Shown piece after piece: positions 38,131-50,125 of a stretch of 64,000 nt of DNA (positions are counted from its first letter, which is position 1; each line of letters opens with the position of its first letter). Location of the stretch: positions 620,001 to 684,000 of the forward strand of contig JALBUN010000048.1 in NCBI GenBank assembly GCA_025174535.1, read 5' to 3'. Origin of the DNA: Cantharellus purpuraceus. Lineage: Eukaryota > Basidiomycota > Agaricomycetes > Cantharellales > Hydnaceae. A model generated the notes under the pieces. It saw nothing but the letters and a program-made list of their open reading frames with translations, made no database searches and had not been told where the DNA came from. The position numbers and the translations under genes were made by a program.

Positions 38131-40716
38131 TTCTGACGCACGTTTCCGCAGCAAACTATTCAGTTTCCTGGTGGGGAAGGGCTAGGGAGCCACAGCTTGC
38201 CGGCGACTAGTTGCAGTGATGATGTGTGTCTGCTGCACCCCTCACGAACAATCAACCGTCAGGCCACTTGTTATTTTCGGCATGTAAGCGGCTCCTACAT
38301 GAGAGCGTCTATCAAAACGAGTGTATCCGTACCGGAAGAATGTTCGCGCAGTGTGGTCATCTGTATGTCGCAACTGCCCCTGCCGCTTGACCCGACAATG
38401 TCTTCGATATTCTGTTGCATATATTTGTGTTGCTCCCTACCCTTGTGCTCAACTAGTATTACACCTCCGCATCGTTAAAACTTTCGACACAGACTACTCT
38501 TCGGCAGAAGAACTCCGGAGTTAAAGTTAGCACTATACAATTTACAATTGAATTGCAAGCACTGCGCCTACCGGACATCATGCATAGCCTGCAGGAGCCA
38601 AAAGTACAAGACAAAACATGGGTGGTGAGCAGGTACCATTAATCATATTGTCTCCAAGATCTAACCCACACTAGATCAGTGCGTAGCTCGGCAACTTGCA
38701 ATTCAACATCCGCTACCAGCTCTGATCAGCGAATACCCTCTATCCTCAAAACCAATTAGATCTCGATTTTGGGGTGGCCTTCATCACATACAAGAGCGCA
38801 CCAGCCTATTCGGAACCGCGGCAACAGTAAGGCCCATAACAGTCTCACAATCACTAACGCATGATTTCGAAGTCAGCTATGAAGGCGTGATTAATTGCTT
38901 GCACAAGACTATTTCACTCATCATTTATAACAGAACTTCATATCCTTTGTTTCTTGTTCAAAGTTGTCGTTTCCACAGGATACGTCAATATCCTATAACA
39001 TATCAATGATAAGAAGCTTTTCAGTGAGAAGTTCTCTAGTAGGGCACTTCAAGGTTTGACTGCTCGGGAAGCAGCCCTATCGAGAGCTGACGACAAGTCG
39101 TCCCCTCGTTGATCCGCTTACGCTTTATATTCAAGTGCTGTTCCCCGCCAATAAGAGCCGTCGCTTACGCTGTCCTTGCTGCTTATTGGTTGTCGGAACA
39201 ATGATTTCCGCTGGCCGGTTAACACGATCAAACCATGACGATTTCTAGCGCTTAGCCGAGCGCCACATAGCAATCGACAGGGGATCGACGAAGAATTCGT
39301 AACTATACCAACGTGCAAGGGGTACATGGTAGGGCTTTGTGCCTGATACTTATGTCAACAAGGAGTCCTCACTGGGGTAGGAAAGTGCAGCTGAGGCATC
39401 CAGAAGTAAAGTAGACTCTAACGCACGCTACCTAATCGGCCATCAACCAATAGCTCCAAATTAGCTGGACTAGCGAGCCAGGAGTGCACAGGACAGGGAC
39501 ATGCGACGCAAATCCGTGACACCTCCGATGATATACAGATGTGGGGGAGGCGAAGAGGAAGGATATCACAAGTGATAATGGCTTAGCTTAATGAGCGAAC
39601 CTAACTCGGGGGTATTAAATGATTAACGGTCGGGTTATGTAGCGCGATCAAGCCCTCCACATTCTAGATCTTGGCAGCACCAACACGAAGCGAAAGTGAC
39701 CAGTCATCGCACGTCTAACGGAAGATCTACATGTAACGCTTATTGGAGTCATAAGGCCTCGGCTTCCCTCACATCAAAATGCCACCCTGTCGCATGTCCA
39801 ATGGATCTGACAAAACATTGCGCTTACCCCATCCCACTGACGACTCTCACGTTAAGTTGGAAAAATGAAACTGCTGTCAAGGAACACACAGTAAAACATC
39901 AGTCACAGACTCACACCCCACATCCCCTTTGACATACTTCGTTTTCTTCATGTCTGGATGGTGAACCAAATGCTCGTGCCTGTGGGTATCGACGAAGCAC
40001 GCAGAAGCAGAGCATGAATCGTGGACTCACATCCCCATGGGATTTCTTCGTGTTGTTCATACATACCTCGATGATGAACGACATGCCTGCGCCTGCAAAC
40101 CTCGACGTCACACGCAGTAGCAGAATATGACTCGCAGAATATGAGTGGCGGACCTTTTAGTTTTGTTTGGTCATACTTGGACCTTCAATGTCAACCGGCT
40201 CAAGACGTTCAGGAGGAATAGCATACTGTCTTCTGCTTCGCATATTATAAATCAACCTGAAATGGCTTCTCAAGCTTTGTGCGCACAAGGTCTGAGAAAG
40301 CGCGTCCAGTAAGATCGTCCGCCAGGTCTAGATCTAGACTGTCATCCCGCCAATCAACAGAATCTACAAACTCAGACTCTTAAGTCTAAATCAGGAGGAA
40401 GAAGAGGTGCATTGCCGCTCGCGAAATTGTGCGGCCTGTCAAGTGAAACGGTCAGTATAAGCAGCTGTCAAAAACACCCGACGGTCCCTTCTCCATCTGT
40501 TCGCACCAAATTATTGCTGATCAATGTAAACGAAGTGCCCGCGTCGTAAGTCCATCTTACTAGACAGCTTCTCATTCTTGAAAAGCTGCCTTGTGAGATC
40601 AATCCAAAGGGCCAACATGTCTTATACTTGATGAAGCTGAAATTGCTATGATATGACTCAGTTAAACGCCCATGAATAGGCTTTATGTATTTCTATCCAT
40701 CAGTCAGAAGTCACAT
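38131..40716. other. Long interval with no supported gene
   Basis: 2.6 kb with only short open frames on both strands. It contains a diverged two-copy tandem repeat near 39.9-40.1 kb. A Cys-rich stretch at about 40410-40550 (CAACQVKR, then a later KCPRR across a GT-type gap) faintly recalls a Zn2Cys6 motif but is too short to call. Confidence 0.45.
39909..40140. repeat. Diverged tandem duplication, two units of about 115 bp
   Basis: Unit 1 (39909-40024) and unit 2 (40025-40140) both begin ACTCACAxCCCxCAT. They share in order TTCTTC, GGATGGTGAAC/CGATGATGAAC, TGCCTG, TATCGACG/CCTCGACG and CACGCAGxAGCAGA. Similarity is imperfect, so the duplication is old. Boundaries approximate. Confidence 0.6.
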
Positions 40717-41837
40717 TCAGATAGCCTTCGCTTTGACCAATTCTACAAAATAAGTGAGATATGAGTAATCCAACACGACGCGATCATAAAAAGGAAAGAC
40801 ACGACGACTCACGCTCAACCTCTGCAACAGCATTAGCCAAAATCTCACGCTGAGTTTTCTCGTCCTGAATATTCTTCAGTACTTTGTCGATCACCGACCT
40901 GGCGAGATCGGTCTGCTGCGACTCCTTGACTTGCTGCTCGTATCGCACCCACGAATCTAACACAGCCTTGAGCTCCGCGCTAAGCGTCACTTGTTGGCGG
41001 AGGGCGAACGACTCCGCTTCAAGCTGAGCTGTTTCCTGGAGAACAAGACATAGAGAGTCAAGCTCTGCATCCTTTCAACGCAGCATTATACCAACAAAAG
41101 ATGCACCTTGGATAGAGCGAAAAGTCCCTTGGTGATATCAACCACATCTCTGAGCTGCCCAACAGAGTCAATACGATCCTTGACAGCCTGGGTGTGCTCC
41201 ACCCGCGAGGCCTCGAGAATAGAGCTGACACGCTGTTGACACACGGCTAATGTCAAGAACCACATTTCGGGCAATTCACCGGACAAACCGCACCTGGATC
41301 TGGCTCTCCGCCCACTCTTTATACGGGGATTTAATCATCTATTCATAACACCATATTAACCTCCACAGTCTCCACAGACTAAGCCTCCAAAGCGCCATCA
41401 TTCACTTACCTTGATGATATAGCCCAAAATGATAAAGGTTCCAATGGCCAGCACAGTCTCTTCATTTACCACATAGAGCTCCTGAGAAATGGCCGTCGCA
41501 AGGGCGCCAGTACCGAGAACGACAGTGCCAGTCTTGGTGATGAGGCTCGGGGAAGAAGGGACCTTCTCGAGGATCTCCGAGGCCCGTTGCGAAGGAGGCT
41601 GCTGCTGGGCGCGGAGAGTGGATGTGGAGAGAGCACGGCTAAGCATTATACATTACTTGTGTTCAGAATTAAAATGACACTTGTACGGTTGACATACCTT
41701 GTCAGCCGGGCACCTGCATAAGGACGAAGTAATGAGGCTACAACGACACAGCATTATTGAACCTGTAGAAGCATCACTGAGTATGATATGAACGCACATG
41801 AGCCTCTGAGCGAGCTTGTCGCAATGCGCGAGGCCAT
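40717..41837 (-). CDS. ATP4: Mitochondrial F1Fo-ATP synthase subunit 4 (subunit b)
   Basis: Subunit b/Atp4 is the main peripheral-stalk protein that holds F1 against the rotating Fo ring in the inner mitochondrial membrane. The start is MASRIATSSLRGS on a tiny first exon (41837-41798). It joins SLLRPYAGARLT and then SRALSTSTLRAQQQPPSQRA, an Arg/Ser-rich mitochondrial presequence. The mature part has GTVVLGTGALATAISQELYV and ETVLAIGTFIILGYIIK (two membrane helices). Long amphipathic helices follow: RVSSILEASRVEHTQAVKDR, AELKAVLDSWVRYEQQVKES and ARSVIDKVLKNIQDEKTQRE. A last exon ends EQLVKAKAI, the typical family terminus. There are several short introns. Intact. Confidence 0.92.
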
Positions 41838-42186
41838 CGAAGCTGTTAACAAATCTAAGGGTTACGTGAGCCAAACACGCGCAAACATCTCTTCCGTGCG
41901 CAACCCCGTTGAAAGCAAGATTTAACCAGAACCCTATGATCATGAATGCGCCAATGATTGAATCTAATTTACGCTGGACTCTACTGTCTTGAATGCGCAA
42001 GAGAGATAGAAATAATGGGCAAGACGATTGTCGGCATCTCATGCACCGCTGCGCAAATAGCTGCAGCACCTTGTTTCCAACAACCCTCGGCAAAAACAAA
42101 CTATGAGAATCCCCGCCTTTTCACCTGCTTGCACTCCCAAAAGCCCATAAGAAGGACACTTGCTGACGATATCCTACGCGACGCGG

Positions 42187-43658
42187 TCAATTCAAACTCT
42201 GCATCTTCATCCACTCCGAGTCGCCAGCGCGGAAATTGACGCCCTTTTGACCCCACCACGCACGAGCAGCAGCACCACCTGCAATGGCATCTTCCAGTGC
42301 TTCTTCAATGTCACACATGCGGTACGAAATAGGGAGTCCAGACTTATCCCACCATTCCAAAACCTGAATTAAATCATCAGCCCATCCAGTATGCCGACCA
42401 AGCTGAGAGGAAAGCCAACCTCAGGTTTATTATGCCTCGTTGCACCCACCAGCGCGTCCCCGTCAAAAATCATCTGCACGCCCTTTCCACCCTTTCCTTT
42501 TCCTCGTTCACTTTGGTCTTTCCACCATTCTAGAGCCTCCACTTTTCCAGAGCAACTAGCATGGTAGACGGCATTCTTGTCATACTTGACATCTTTCCCA
42601 ATCTCCAGGCCGGACTCATAAGCCCACCAATTGAGCACGTTGATGTGCCCGGCAGAGGAGGCCATGTCAAGAGCACGTCCGGGAAGCAGGGGCCATGCGT
42701 GAGAGGTGAAAAAAGAAAGTACAGGGATATGTGCTTTAAGCGATGCGGACTCAAGAGACTGACAAGTGTATAATGGTGGGAAGGGCAAATTGGGTAGGGC
42801 ACTGTTCCATTCATCATTGGACGTTAAAGGAATGCCATTGCGACGATCAGCTTTATCCCAACACTCCAGGCATGTGTCGAGCCGTCCATTGGCTGCTATG
42901 CGAGAGTTTGCATCCCACCATTCCAGTGCGGCCAGAGAGATATTCCGACATGCACCGTCAACAGCATCCGGCGTATAAGTCTTGGGGCTTATATCCGGTT
43001 GGGAATACCACCAATCAAGCATTCTAGGACGATTATGGACACTCGCTAGTGTGGGAATCATGGAGAAGCTGTCTTCATAATACTTTTTGAAAGACGGTCT
43101 AAGAGACGCGAAACGCCAGAGATAATCGAGCACTTCAAGCAGGTCGAATATTATAAGTAGATTTGCACCAAGACGGGTAAACGAGGATGTGGTAGGGGTG
43201 GCACGAACGCGGTCAAGAGAGGTCGAGAGAATGGCACGGTCAAGGGGTGTAGCCGACGTATCCCACGACGGGGGACGAGGGAGGGAGGTAGGGACACCCA
43301 CGGCTTTGGAAAGCTCCCATGAGCCGAGATGATCGAGAATCTCTGCGATGAGATCGATAGGGAGCTTGGAGAGGATCGTTGAGTGCGGTGTGTGTGGAAT
43401 ATCCGGGCTTGGAGTGCACGGTTTCGAGAGATTGACCAGGGTTGGAGTGCATGGTTTCGAGGGGTTGGTGGATGCTGGAGTGGTAGAAGGGGTCGTGTAT
43501 GTTGTGAGATCGTGTTCAGTAAGACGAAGGACGAGATCTGAATGAGAACCTGTTGAGGGAAGTGAGCGAAGACGAAGGAAGAGCTGCAGCTGGTGCACGT
43601 CGAGGCGTGTGTAGGCGTCTAAAATATCAGCACGGAGGTCATGGCCCTGTGTAGGCAT
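42187..43658 (-). CDS. SAP-like, F-box-like protein with Trp-Trp repeats
   Basis: Not assigned to a named gene. Exons 43658-42420 and 42363-42187 give 471 residues. The N-terminal DVHQLQLFLRLRSLP and the following HSDLVLRLTEHDL resemble a SAP (putative DNA-binding) helix pair. Next come a Thr/Pro-rich linker and LSKLPIDLIAEILDHLGSWE, an F-box-like motif. The second half has repeats built around a Trp-Trp pair (LDWWYSQ, LEWWDANS, LNWWAYESG, LEWWKDQS, LEWWDKSG, ARAWWGQKG), spaced like degenerate ankyrin repeats. The first exon could instead be joined to an upstream exon through GTGAGT (about 43682) and ATTTTAG, which would change only the first residues. Substrate recruitment for ubiquitination is a guess. 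Confidence 0.68.
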
Positions 43659-44939
43659 GGGTTGGCGTTGGCAGTCTTGAACTCACTTGTCCACACTTCA
43701 CCAACGCTAAAAGCCTTTTTTTCATGGCTCACACCACACCCGAATTCCTGGCGGTTGCCGCCGTGCACGTCGGGAACATTTACACTTGTCGACGTCGGCT
43801 TTATCAATCCGCTTAGCGAGAGGGTTGTTAATTTCCTTAGGAACCACTCCACTATTTGACCGCACCAGGTTGCTACTCTTCAACTTGTCCAGGTCCCCAA
43901 GGGGCCTTTACACAGTTTCCATAAACCTCTCTGCACCACCTACCTTTCCCATCACTGCACTTATGCTGGACAGTAAGACAGAAAGAGTACCCGAGCATAC
44001 CTTCCGATCTCTATCTCGCACACTCATGATCCCCAGCTTCCTGCCGATTGACCTGAATCGATACCGCCATGTCTATCAGGTAATTGTTCCTGTATACACG
44101 GTCAACAAGATGTTCTGTTCCTGCGCCGTTTATGGACACTCCACGACCATGGTTTTGACTCTCCTATTAAATTCTAATGCTGCGATGCTGCTGCCATTGT
44201 AGAATTCCCATGAGCGTTTAAGCCACTGAAATAACTGGACGAAAAAAACCGGACGAGAATCGCCCCTAGGAACCAGTGCACACGAGAAGGAGGCATGTTA
44301 TCTCTGATGTGCCTTCATAGTTTCGCCATCTGCCGCCAAATTAATTCCAACACTCTCATCACCGTCATGTTCAAGGATATAACCGTCCCGCCTTCTAAAA
44401 GACCGACTGTCATGAACACCGGACAAGACGCGCTCTCAGACCCAGGTCTAAGGTCCCAAATCACATCGAACACCAGAGCCCTCTCCTCAAATCCTTCTTG
44501 CATACTCAAGATGGCGAAACTTTGTGGCAACTAGGGTACAGCACTGACTTACGCTGTCAAAGCGGAGTGAGTTCTTTTAGAGTTCATCCTTTTGTCTATC
44601 CGCGCTTGTTCCACCCCCAAATTAGCCGTAAATTCCCACGTCATTGACACTCATCACTTCTGCGCGATCGAATCCTGTCAAATCCCCTCCCTCCCCTTTT
44701 TACCCCGCCTGTCACCCAGCTTGTGATTCTGTAGCAAGGGTCTAGTCCCTGATCCCTGAGCACAAGACATACTCGGACAAGACAGCGTCAGGACACATAG
44801 TATAGCCTGATAGCCTGGCCGACAAGGATCCCGAGACAGAAGGTCGCTCACGAAGGCTCGGAAACTTTAGCATGAATAGGAAATCCAAACTATCAGCCAG
44901 ACACCGCATTATTATTAGCCTCTAATAGCCTCTACAACA
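43659..44939. other. Intergenic region
   Basis: 1.28 kb upstream of the SAP/F-box-like gene. It may hold a 5' exon of that gene at about 43683-43852. Otherwise no supported feature. Confidence 0.45.
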
Positions 44940-45595
44940 TCAGCATGTCATGTTCGGTTTTGATAGGCCTTCCACCCCAGATCCCTTCAAGCCGACCAAC
45001 GGGTCTATGCTGTAACGCGGAGAGTATAGGGCTTTTCCGATCTCTCCAGCACAGTCGAAATCAGTCAGTTTGAACCCGAAAGATCTGGCATGACCATAAC
45101 ATTAGCCCGACGTATGTCACCATGGACGAGCTTGGCCTAGAGGGCTTGCCGGGGGCACTCCCGAAGGGTTCGCCAATTATCTGTGTTCGTTTTGTGCAGA
45201 AAGGGTTAGGGTATCGGTCTGGAAGCACACTCTGGAATCCTACGTGGTGGGGTTACTCAGCCTTGGGAACGTGCCTCGATTGAGTAGACACCGTGACTTT
45301 TGATGCAGATCCGTTCCCCATTATCTGTGTGACCAAACTAGAAAAGCCTGGGCGTGAAAGGGCAAGGTTTGTTCTCAAATGTGAAGGTGTGCGGTGTGAT
45401 GTCCCGGATGTCATGTGTCCCAGTCGGGTTGATCATTCGTGACAGTTTGTACTCCTTGATGTCATAGTAGTCCTGTAATGAGGCGGTGACTTTTCTTAGC
45501 ACGGTGAGGGTATGTAGATTGTACTCCGCCGCTATGTTGTTACCACATAGTGAATGATGGTTGAACATCGATGAAGGTTTGCTAGAGCAGATCAA
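44940..45595 (-). pseudogene. Decayed fungal protein-kinase-like gene
   Basis: The fragment LVHGDIRRANVMV (about 45135-45100) is a catalytic loop of the fungal kinase type with HGD in place of HRD. A few bases later, in another frame, GFKLTDFDCAGEIGKALYSP continues the same domain with a DFD metal-binding motif. The shift between them is too close for an intron, so the copy carries a frameshift. It also has an in-frame stop after PRQAL. An open frame at 45338-45595 (IKEYKLSRMINPTGTHDIRD) may be an upstream part. No intact kinase can be rebuilt without correction, so this is a remnant. Confidence 0.6.
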
Positions 45596-45689
45596 TCATA
45601 TATTACCCCTGCGATAACGATATGTCGGCCTGAAGGGGTAGGATGTACCATTGGGGGGTTTAGCACAGGGATGATGCCAATGGTTAGTA

Positions 45690-46015
45690 CTTGTGCTCAC
45701 CGAGAGCCATGAGGATGGATAGCTGGGAAAATGCCATGGTAGCCGTAGGGGTGTTGCATTGTAGGAGTTTGCAAAGGCCCTCGATAACCATCGAAGGGGC
45801 AATCCCATCATTCTTGCCCATAGAGCCAGAAAATACTCACGGTCAAATTGACGTCAGGCTTCAGAGGGACTGGGGGGAGGCACAACTTTTGATTTTTTGG
45901 GCGAGGGCGACAATAAGGTGGAGGATGCTTGCATGGTCGCGTGCAAGTGGGTGCGACCAGACCTTGCCAACCAGACCCGTTTGGAGGAGCCGAGCTACAC
46001 CTAGAGTGATTTGTC
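45690..46015 (-). pseudogene. Helical repeat-like coding remnant
   Basis: Two open segments read as helical protein: VARLLQTGLVGKVWSHPLAR with ILHLIVALAQKI after it, and MVIEGLCKLLQCNTP with TATMAFSQLSILMAL. They look like armadillo/HEAT-type helices. They are in different frames with a plausible GTGAGT donor between them. I cannot complete a gene, and it may belong with the adjacent kinase remnant. Low confidence. Confidence 0.3.
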
Positions 46016-46119
46016 ATCATCAGGGTGAGGCACGGGGAGGGGACGTGCAGGCTGTGGGAAGGGTGTGAGTACGGTTTGCACGAGGGGGAAAGAGTGAGTG
46101 AACGCGCCTTCCACAACCG

Positions 46120-48986
46120 GGAGTTTTTTTTTTAGGGACTTTCATCCTGCTGGAAATGACATTATTGAATTTGCCAATGGGGCGTTTATAAGTATGAAAC
46201 GGTTTCCTAAAAGACAGGGTGAGTAGGTTGCAAAATGAACGATGGGGAATGATTTGCATTGTCAAAACCATCGGGTCCTCAGACGAGCCAGGCGAGATAT
46301 GTATCTCGAGATTCTGGCTCTGGTTCTGGCTCCTCATGCATCATGGTAGAGAATAACGGGGTGGGGTTGGCCGGGGTGGCTGCTTGTTGACATTGTAGAC
46401 GTGTGGCGGCGTGTGCGGGACATTTAAAAGTTCGAAAGGGTATTTGCTTGCCAACAATTATTTCAGTTTGCTGATAAAATCGAATACGCCCTTGATTGAG
46501 TGGAAAGGCGGATCAGACACGTGATACAATTCACTACCATCCGAGTCAAGTACGGGATGTAGAGCCGGATGTTTTGCCACTGGCGCTGCTTCCCAGTCCT
46601 TGCCCACTCTGGTAGCCCATACGATGCTGCGCCATGAAACATCTTCGTTCCCAACCATCATTTTTGGGTGTCACGCTGGCACTCGACTGAACCAATTCAG
46701 TCGCTAGCCATTATCAAACACTCAGAGTGTGAGTTCCTGATGCTGCTAGCGATCAACTGGTTCTTATCGCAACTTTTTCAAGAGTTGGGAATCAACAGTT
46801 CTTGCAGAAGTCACTGGACAGTGGACACCATCAGCGCTTTCGAACGCCCACCGGGATCACCGTCGTTCCTGCAGATCTATTCACCTGAGGTCGGTTAGCA
46901 CGTTGCCTGGGCAGATCGCAATAGGTCAATTCAGCCACAGCTAGTGAATGCACAGAAGAAATAAATGGTTGCAGCAAGGAAGCATACCTAGGCGATGATC
47001 CTGACGACATGTCAACCAAGTACATTCAGAGCGTGGGCGAAAAGTTGATCTGCAAACACTGGCCAACTGGCTAATAACCGCAACCAAGGAGCCAAGGCTT
47101 TCCTTATCAGGAAATCCATGTCATTGAGGAGTAAATGAATTCATTCCTTATCTACGCGATGGGGTCATTGCAGTCCGCACCCAGCTATGCATGCACAGAA
47201 TCATCGTTATCAGGATCAAGGGCCGTCGACCGAGTTTAACATCATTGGCAATTCACAGGTGTGTGGGTAACATTTGTGTAAAACCGCCAACCCGCGTAGG
47301 GGACATGAGGCCAGCTCGAGCGAGGTCCACGTAATCAAATTTATCTAGGATTAGGCACGACAATGGGTACTAGGCGAGTATCGAGGGCACTGATGTGATC
47401 TATCATGACATATTCGGCCAGCCGATGCCAAGCCACGACTTCATATGCCTGTTTTGGAGTGTTAGTCAGCAGCAATCGGGGTGAGTCGATCGAGCGTGGT
47501 GGCTGCTTGCAACATGCATGGTTGTTGTTCTGTAATGTATGCATACGCCTAGAATATCCTAACATTCTCTGTGCTCGATGTACACATAACGTATCTATGC
47601 CGCGTGTGATTGTAACACAGTGAGTGTGCTACCCTTCAATTTCGTGTCTTGTTACGGCAAGTTATCAGCCATCTCGGAAGTGCACAATATATCCGATGAT
47701 GCGTAGGCTGCAGAGACATACGCGAAACCTAGTAATGAACCCACACGGAGCAAGACTGAATATTGAAGGCGCGTTTGCTTTATTTCAGGTGCGCCTCTAG
47801 AGCTCTCGAAAGCGAGGACCGAATACCTGGGAAGGGGGGCAGGACGGGGAGGCAGTCTTCTCCATGGTCCTGGGAAGAACGTGTCGAACGTCAGCGGGCA
47901 TCGGCCTGCACGTACTTGTGCCGGACGCGGTAATGTTCCGGACCTCATCCAGGGTCAACGAGATGACAATTAGATGCAGTGGCTCGATAACACCTTGGAG
48001 ACGAAGGGTACTGATACCCTCGAGAAAGGCACACAGCACGCTTTGGGCAAGTCAGGGACTCGCAAGAGTGGGCACAAGCATGCCCACGAGTCAATGTCGC
48101 TCGACATCGCGCTACTGTTGACAATTGACAGTGTGCAGGTATATAAGGCCATGTGTATCTGGCCGTGAGTTGCCGTGCAGTCATGCCGGGAATGCCAGTG
48201 AACAGGGCTTCCGGGGCATTGTCATGGATCGAGCGGCGACGAACACTAGCGACACTGTGATTGTGATGCCATGCGCGTTGCGGTATACACGGCGACCAGA
48301 GGGATAGGGTTACGTCGACACAGTTGGTAGATATAGATATTGGAATTATGCAGCATGCATTGCAGGGGGTGCATATGTCATCGCACGCATGACACGGGGC
48401 AAAGACAGACGCGCAAAAAGCACTAAATCACTGGCCCGCGTCAACCCCAGATCTGTCTGGAAGAAAGGCAAGCTTGAGGCAAGCTAGTTCTGACCAACGA
48501 CGACATGTGGGCCGGCAGTTGAGCAGCACTGGGTGGGCGTATGCGGCGTGGTTGTACAGTTCGGGACCGCCGCAATGGACAATTGACGGAAGGACGGGAG
48601 ATATAGGTGGGAAAGGAAGAGGAACCTGGTTGCGATGTCGTTTCGGGCCGAGCATGGAGGAGAAACAAGAGTTGGAAAGCTGTGCCTACCTGATATGCGA
48701 CAGGGCACCTATACGGGATGGACGCCTCTCCACAGCGAATGGGATCCGACAGAGAACGGAGCCTGGGCGATCACCGTGGCCGGCAGCAGAATCCAATGAA
48801 ATAGAAAATGCATCTGTTGTCCAGTTACCACATCTGCAGGAAATTGGAAGACGTCGAAGAACGCTGGAAGACGGAAGCTGAGAACGACCCGGATAGCCTC
48901 GTGGTGTCCCCGGGGTGTTGCATATTGTTCTTGGCCGCGCATCGTCTTTCTTCCTTCCACCGAGCCTTGGATGACGGTGCCCAGCC
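46120..48986. other. Long interval with no supported gene
   Basis: 2.9 kb. A minus-strand frame at 46458-46661 (SWRSIVWATRVGKDWEA onward) looks protein-like but is isolated. Frames near 47.7-48.1 kb are open in several phases because of composition. Nothing here is recognisable. Confidence 0.4.
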
Positions 48987-50125
48987 ATGCACGTACCCAC
49001 CGTCGTCCTCGGTATTCTTATCCTCCCACTCGTTGCAGCTCTCACCAACTTCACCATCGATAACACGTCTCCGCTGGTCGTCTTCTCTCCTACGCCGTGT
49101 TTCGAGCAGGACACCTCCAGTTGCAGCCAGGAATGGTGAGCAGCCCCGTCATTCTCCACACATATACACGCGCTTCTCTCACACACGCACAGGCAGCTCT
49201 TTGAAAGCACAAGCGACTACAATGGCTCCTCGACCACCACCACAGGTCCAAACGCTGCCCTGGGCCTCACAGTCGTCCCCCGCGTCTCTCTTGTGTTCCA
49301 GGGCAGCTCTGTCATCTTTGTGCCCGGCCAACACTCCACCGCACAAGCCACCGTCGTCGTCGACAACCTCTCCTCCATCCTCGTCGACACCTCCGCCAAC
49401 GCCTTTTCCGGCACGGGTCTCGACCCCTCCACCAATCACACTATTACCATCACCTTTGTTCCCAGCGACGATCTCACCACCCTCGAGGTGGATTATTTTC
49501 TGATCGAGCTGCCGGACGCAAACACTACCAGGTACGTTCTGAAACACATTCATTGCATGTGCCCTGCCCAGACCCATCCACCCCGCCCAGCACCGCGTCA
49601 TCCACCCTCATACCCACACCCTTCCCCACAGCCCTCCCATCCACACCCACGCCCACACCCCTGCCGACCTCCCTCCCACCCTCCAGCTCCTTCACCTCCA
49701 CCCTCTCACACCACCCACCACCCACCGCCGCCCCCACCCCATCCAACACCATCCCCACAGGCACCATCGCCGCCGTCACCGTCTCCGGCGCCCTCCTCCT
49801 CCTCCTCTCCGCCCTCGCCTGGTTCCTCACCCTCCGCCGCCGCCGCCGCCGTGCCGCACTCCGGCGCGAAAAGGCGATCCTCTACGACCTCCGCCTCCCC
49901 TCCGAGCACATCACCAAGGAACACAGTCTCTCCCGCGTGCGCCGCTGGGGCGAGGAGCAGCTGGACCGCCTCCGCGACCGAGACCGCAGTGAGCGCGGAC
50001 AGGGCGCCGAGGGGACGGAGCTCCCCTGGGATGGCGCAGCACGGCGAGAAAAGGGCAAGGAGCGGGAGCGTCCTACATGGCGAGACTCGGCCCTCCCGCC
50101 AGTGCACTATACCCCCTGGCGGTAG
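48987..50125 (+). CDS. Type I single-pass membrane protein with Pro/Thr/Ser stalk
   Basis: Function not recognised. Exons 48987-49135, 49193-49531, 49591-50125 give 340 residues. MHVPTVVLGILILPLVAALT is a signal peptide. The extracellular part starts NFTIDNTSPLVVFSPTPC and has two nearby cysteine-containing stretches (PTPCFEQDTSSCSQEW) and several NxT/S sites. It ends DDLTTLEVDYFLIELPDA, a beta-sandwich-like pattern. The third exon adds a stalk dense in Pro/Thr/Ser, then one membrane helix (IAAVTVSGALLLLLSALAWF). A cytosolic RRRRRRAALRRE stop-transfer cluster and a charged tail ending PVHYTPWR follow. The plan resembles fungal surface sensors (Wsc or Axl2-like), but no WSC cysteine pattern is present. 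The acceptor at 49590 is chosen because only it keeps the frame. Confidence 0.75.

Noticed and set aside
40405..40555. Possible Zn2Cys6 motif (CAACQVKR, later KCPRR)
   Set aside because: Only part of the six-cysteine pattern, needs an assumed intron, and no downstream regulator domain is present.
46458..46661. 67-codon minus-strand frame with protein-like composition
   Set aside because: Isolated; upstream splice candidates run into stops, so no gene model holds.
48686..49210. 174-codon minus-strand frame
   Set aside because: Antisense to the start of the type I membrane protein gene; composition reflects the other strand.
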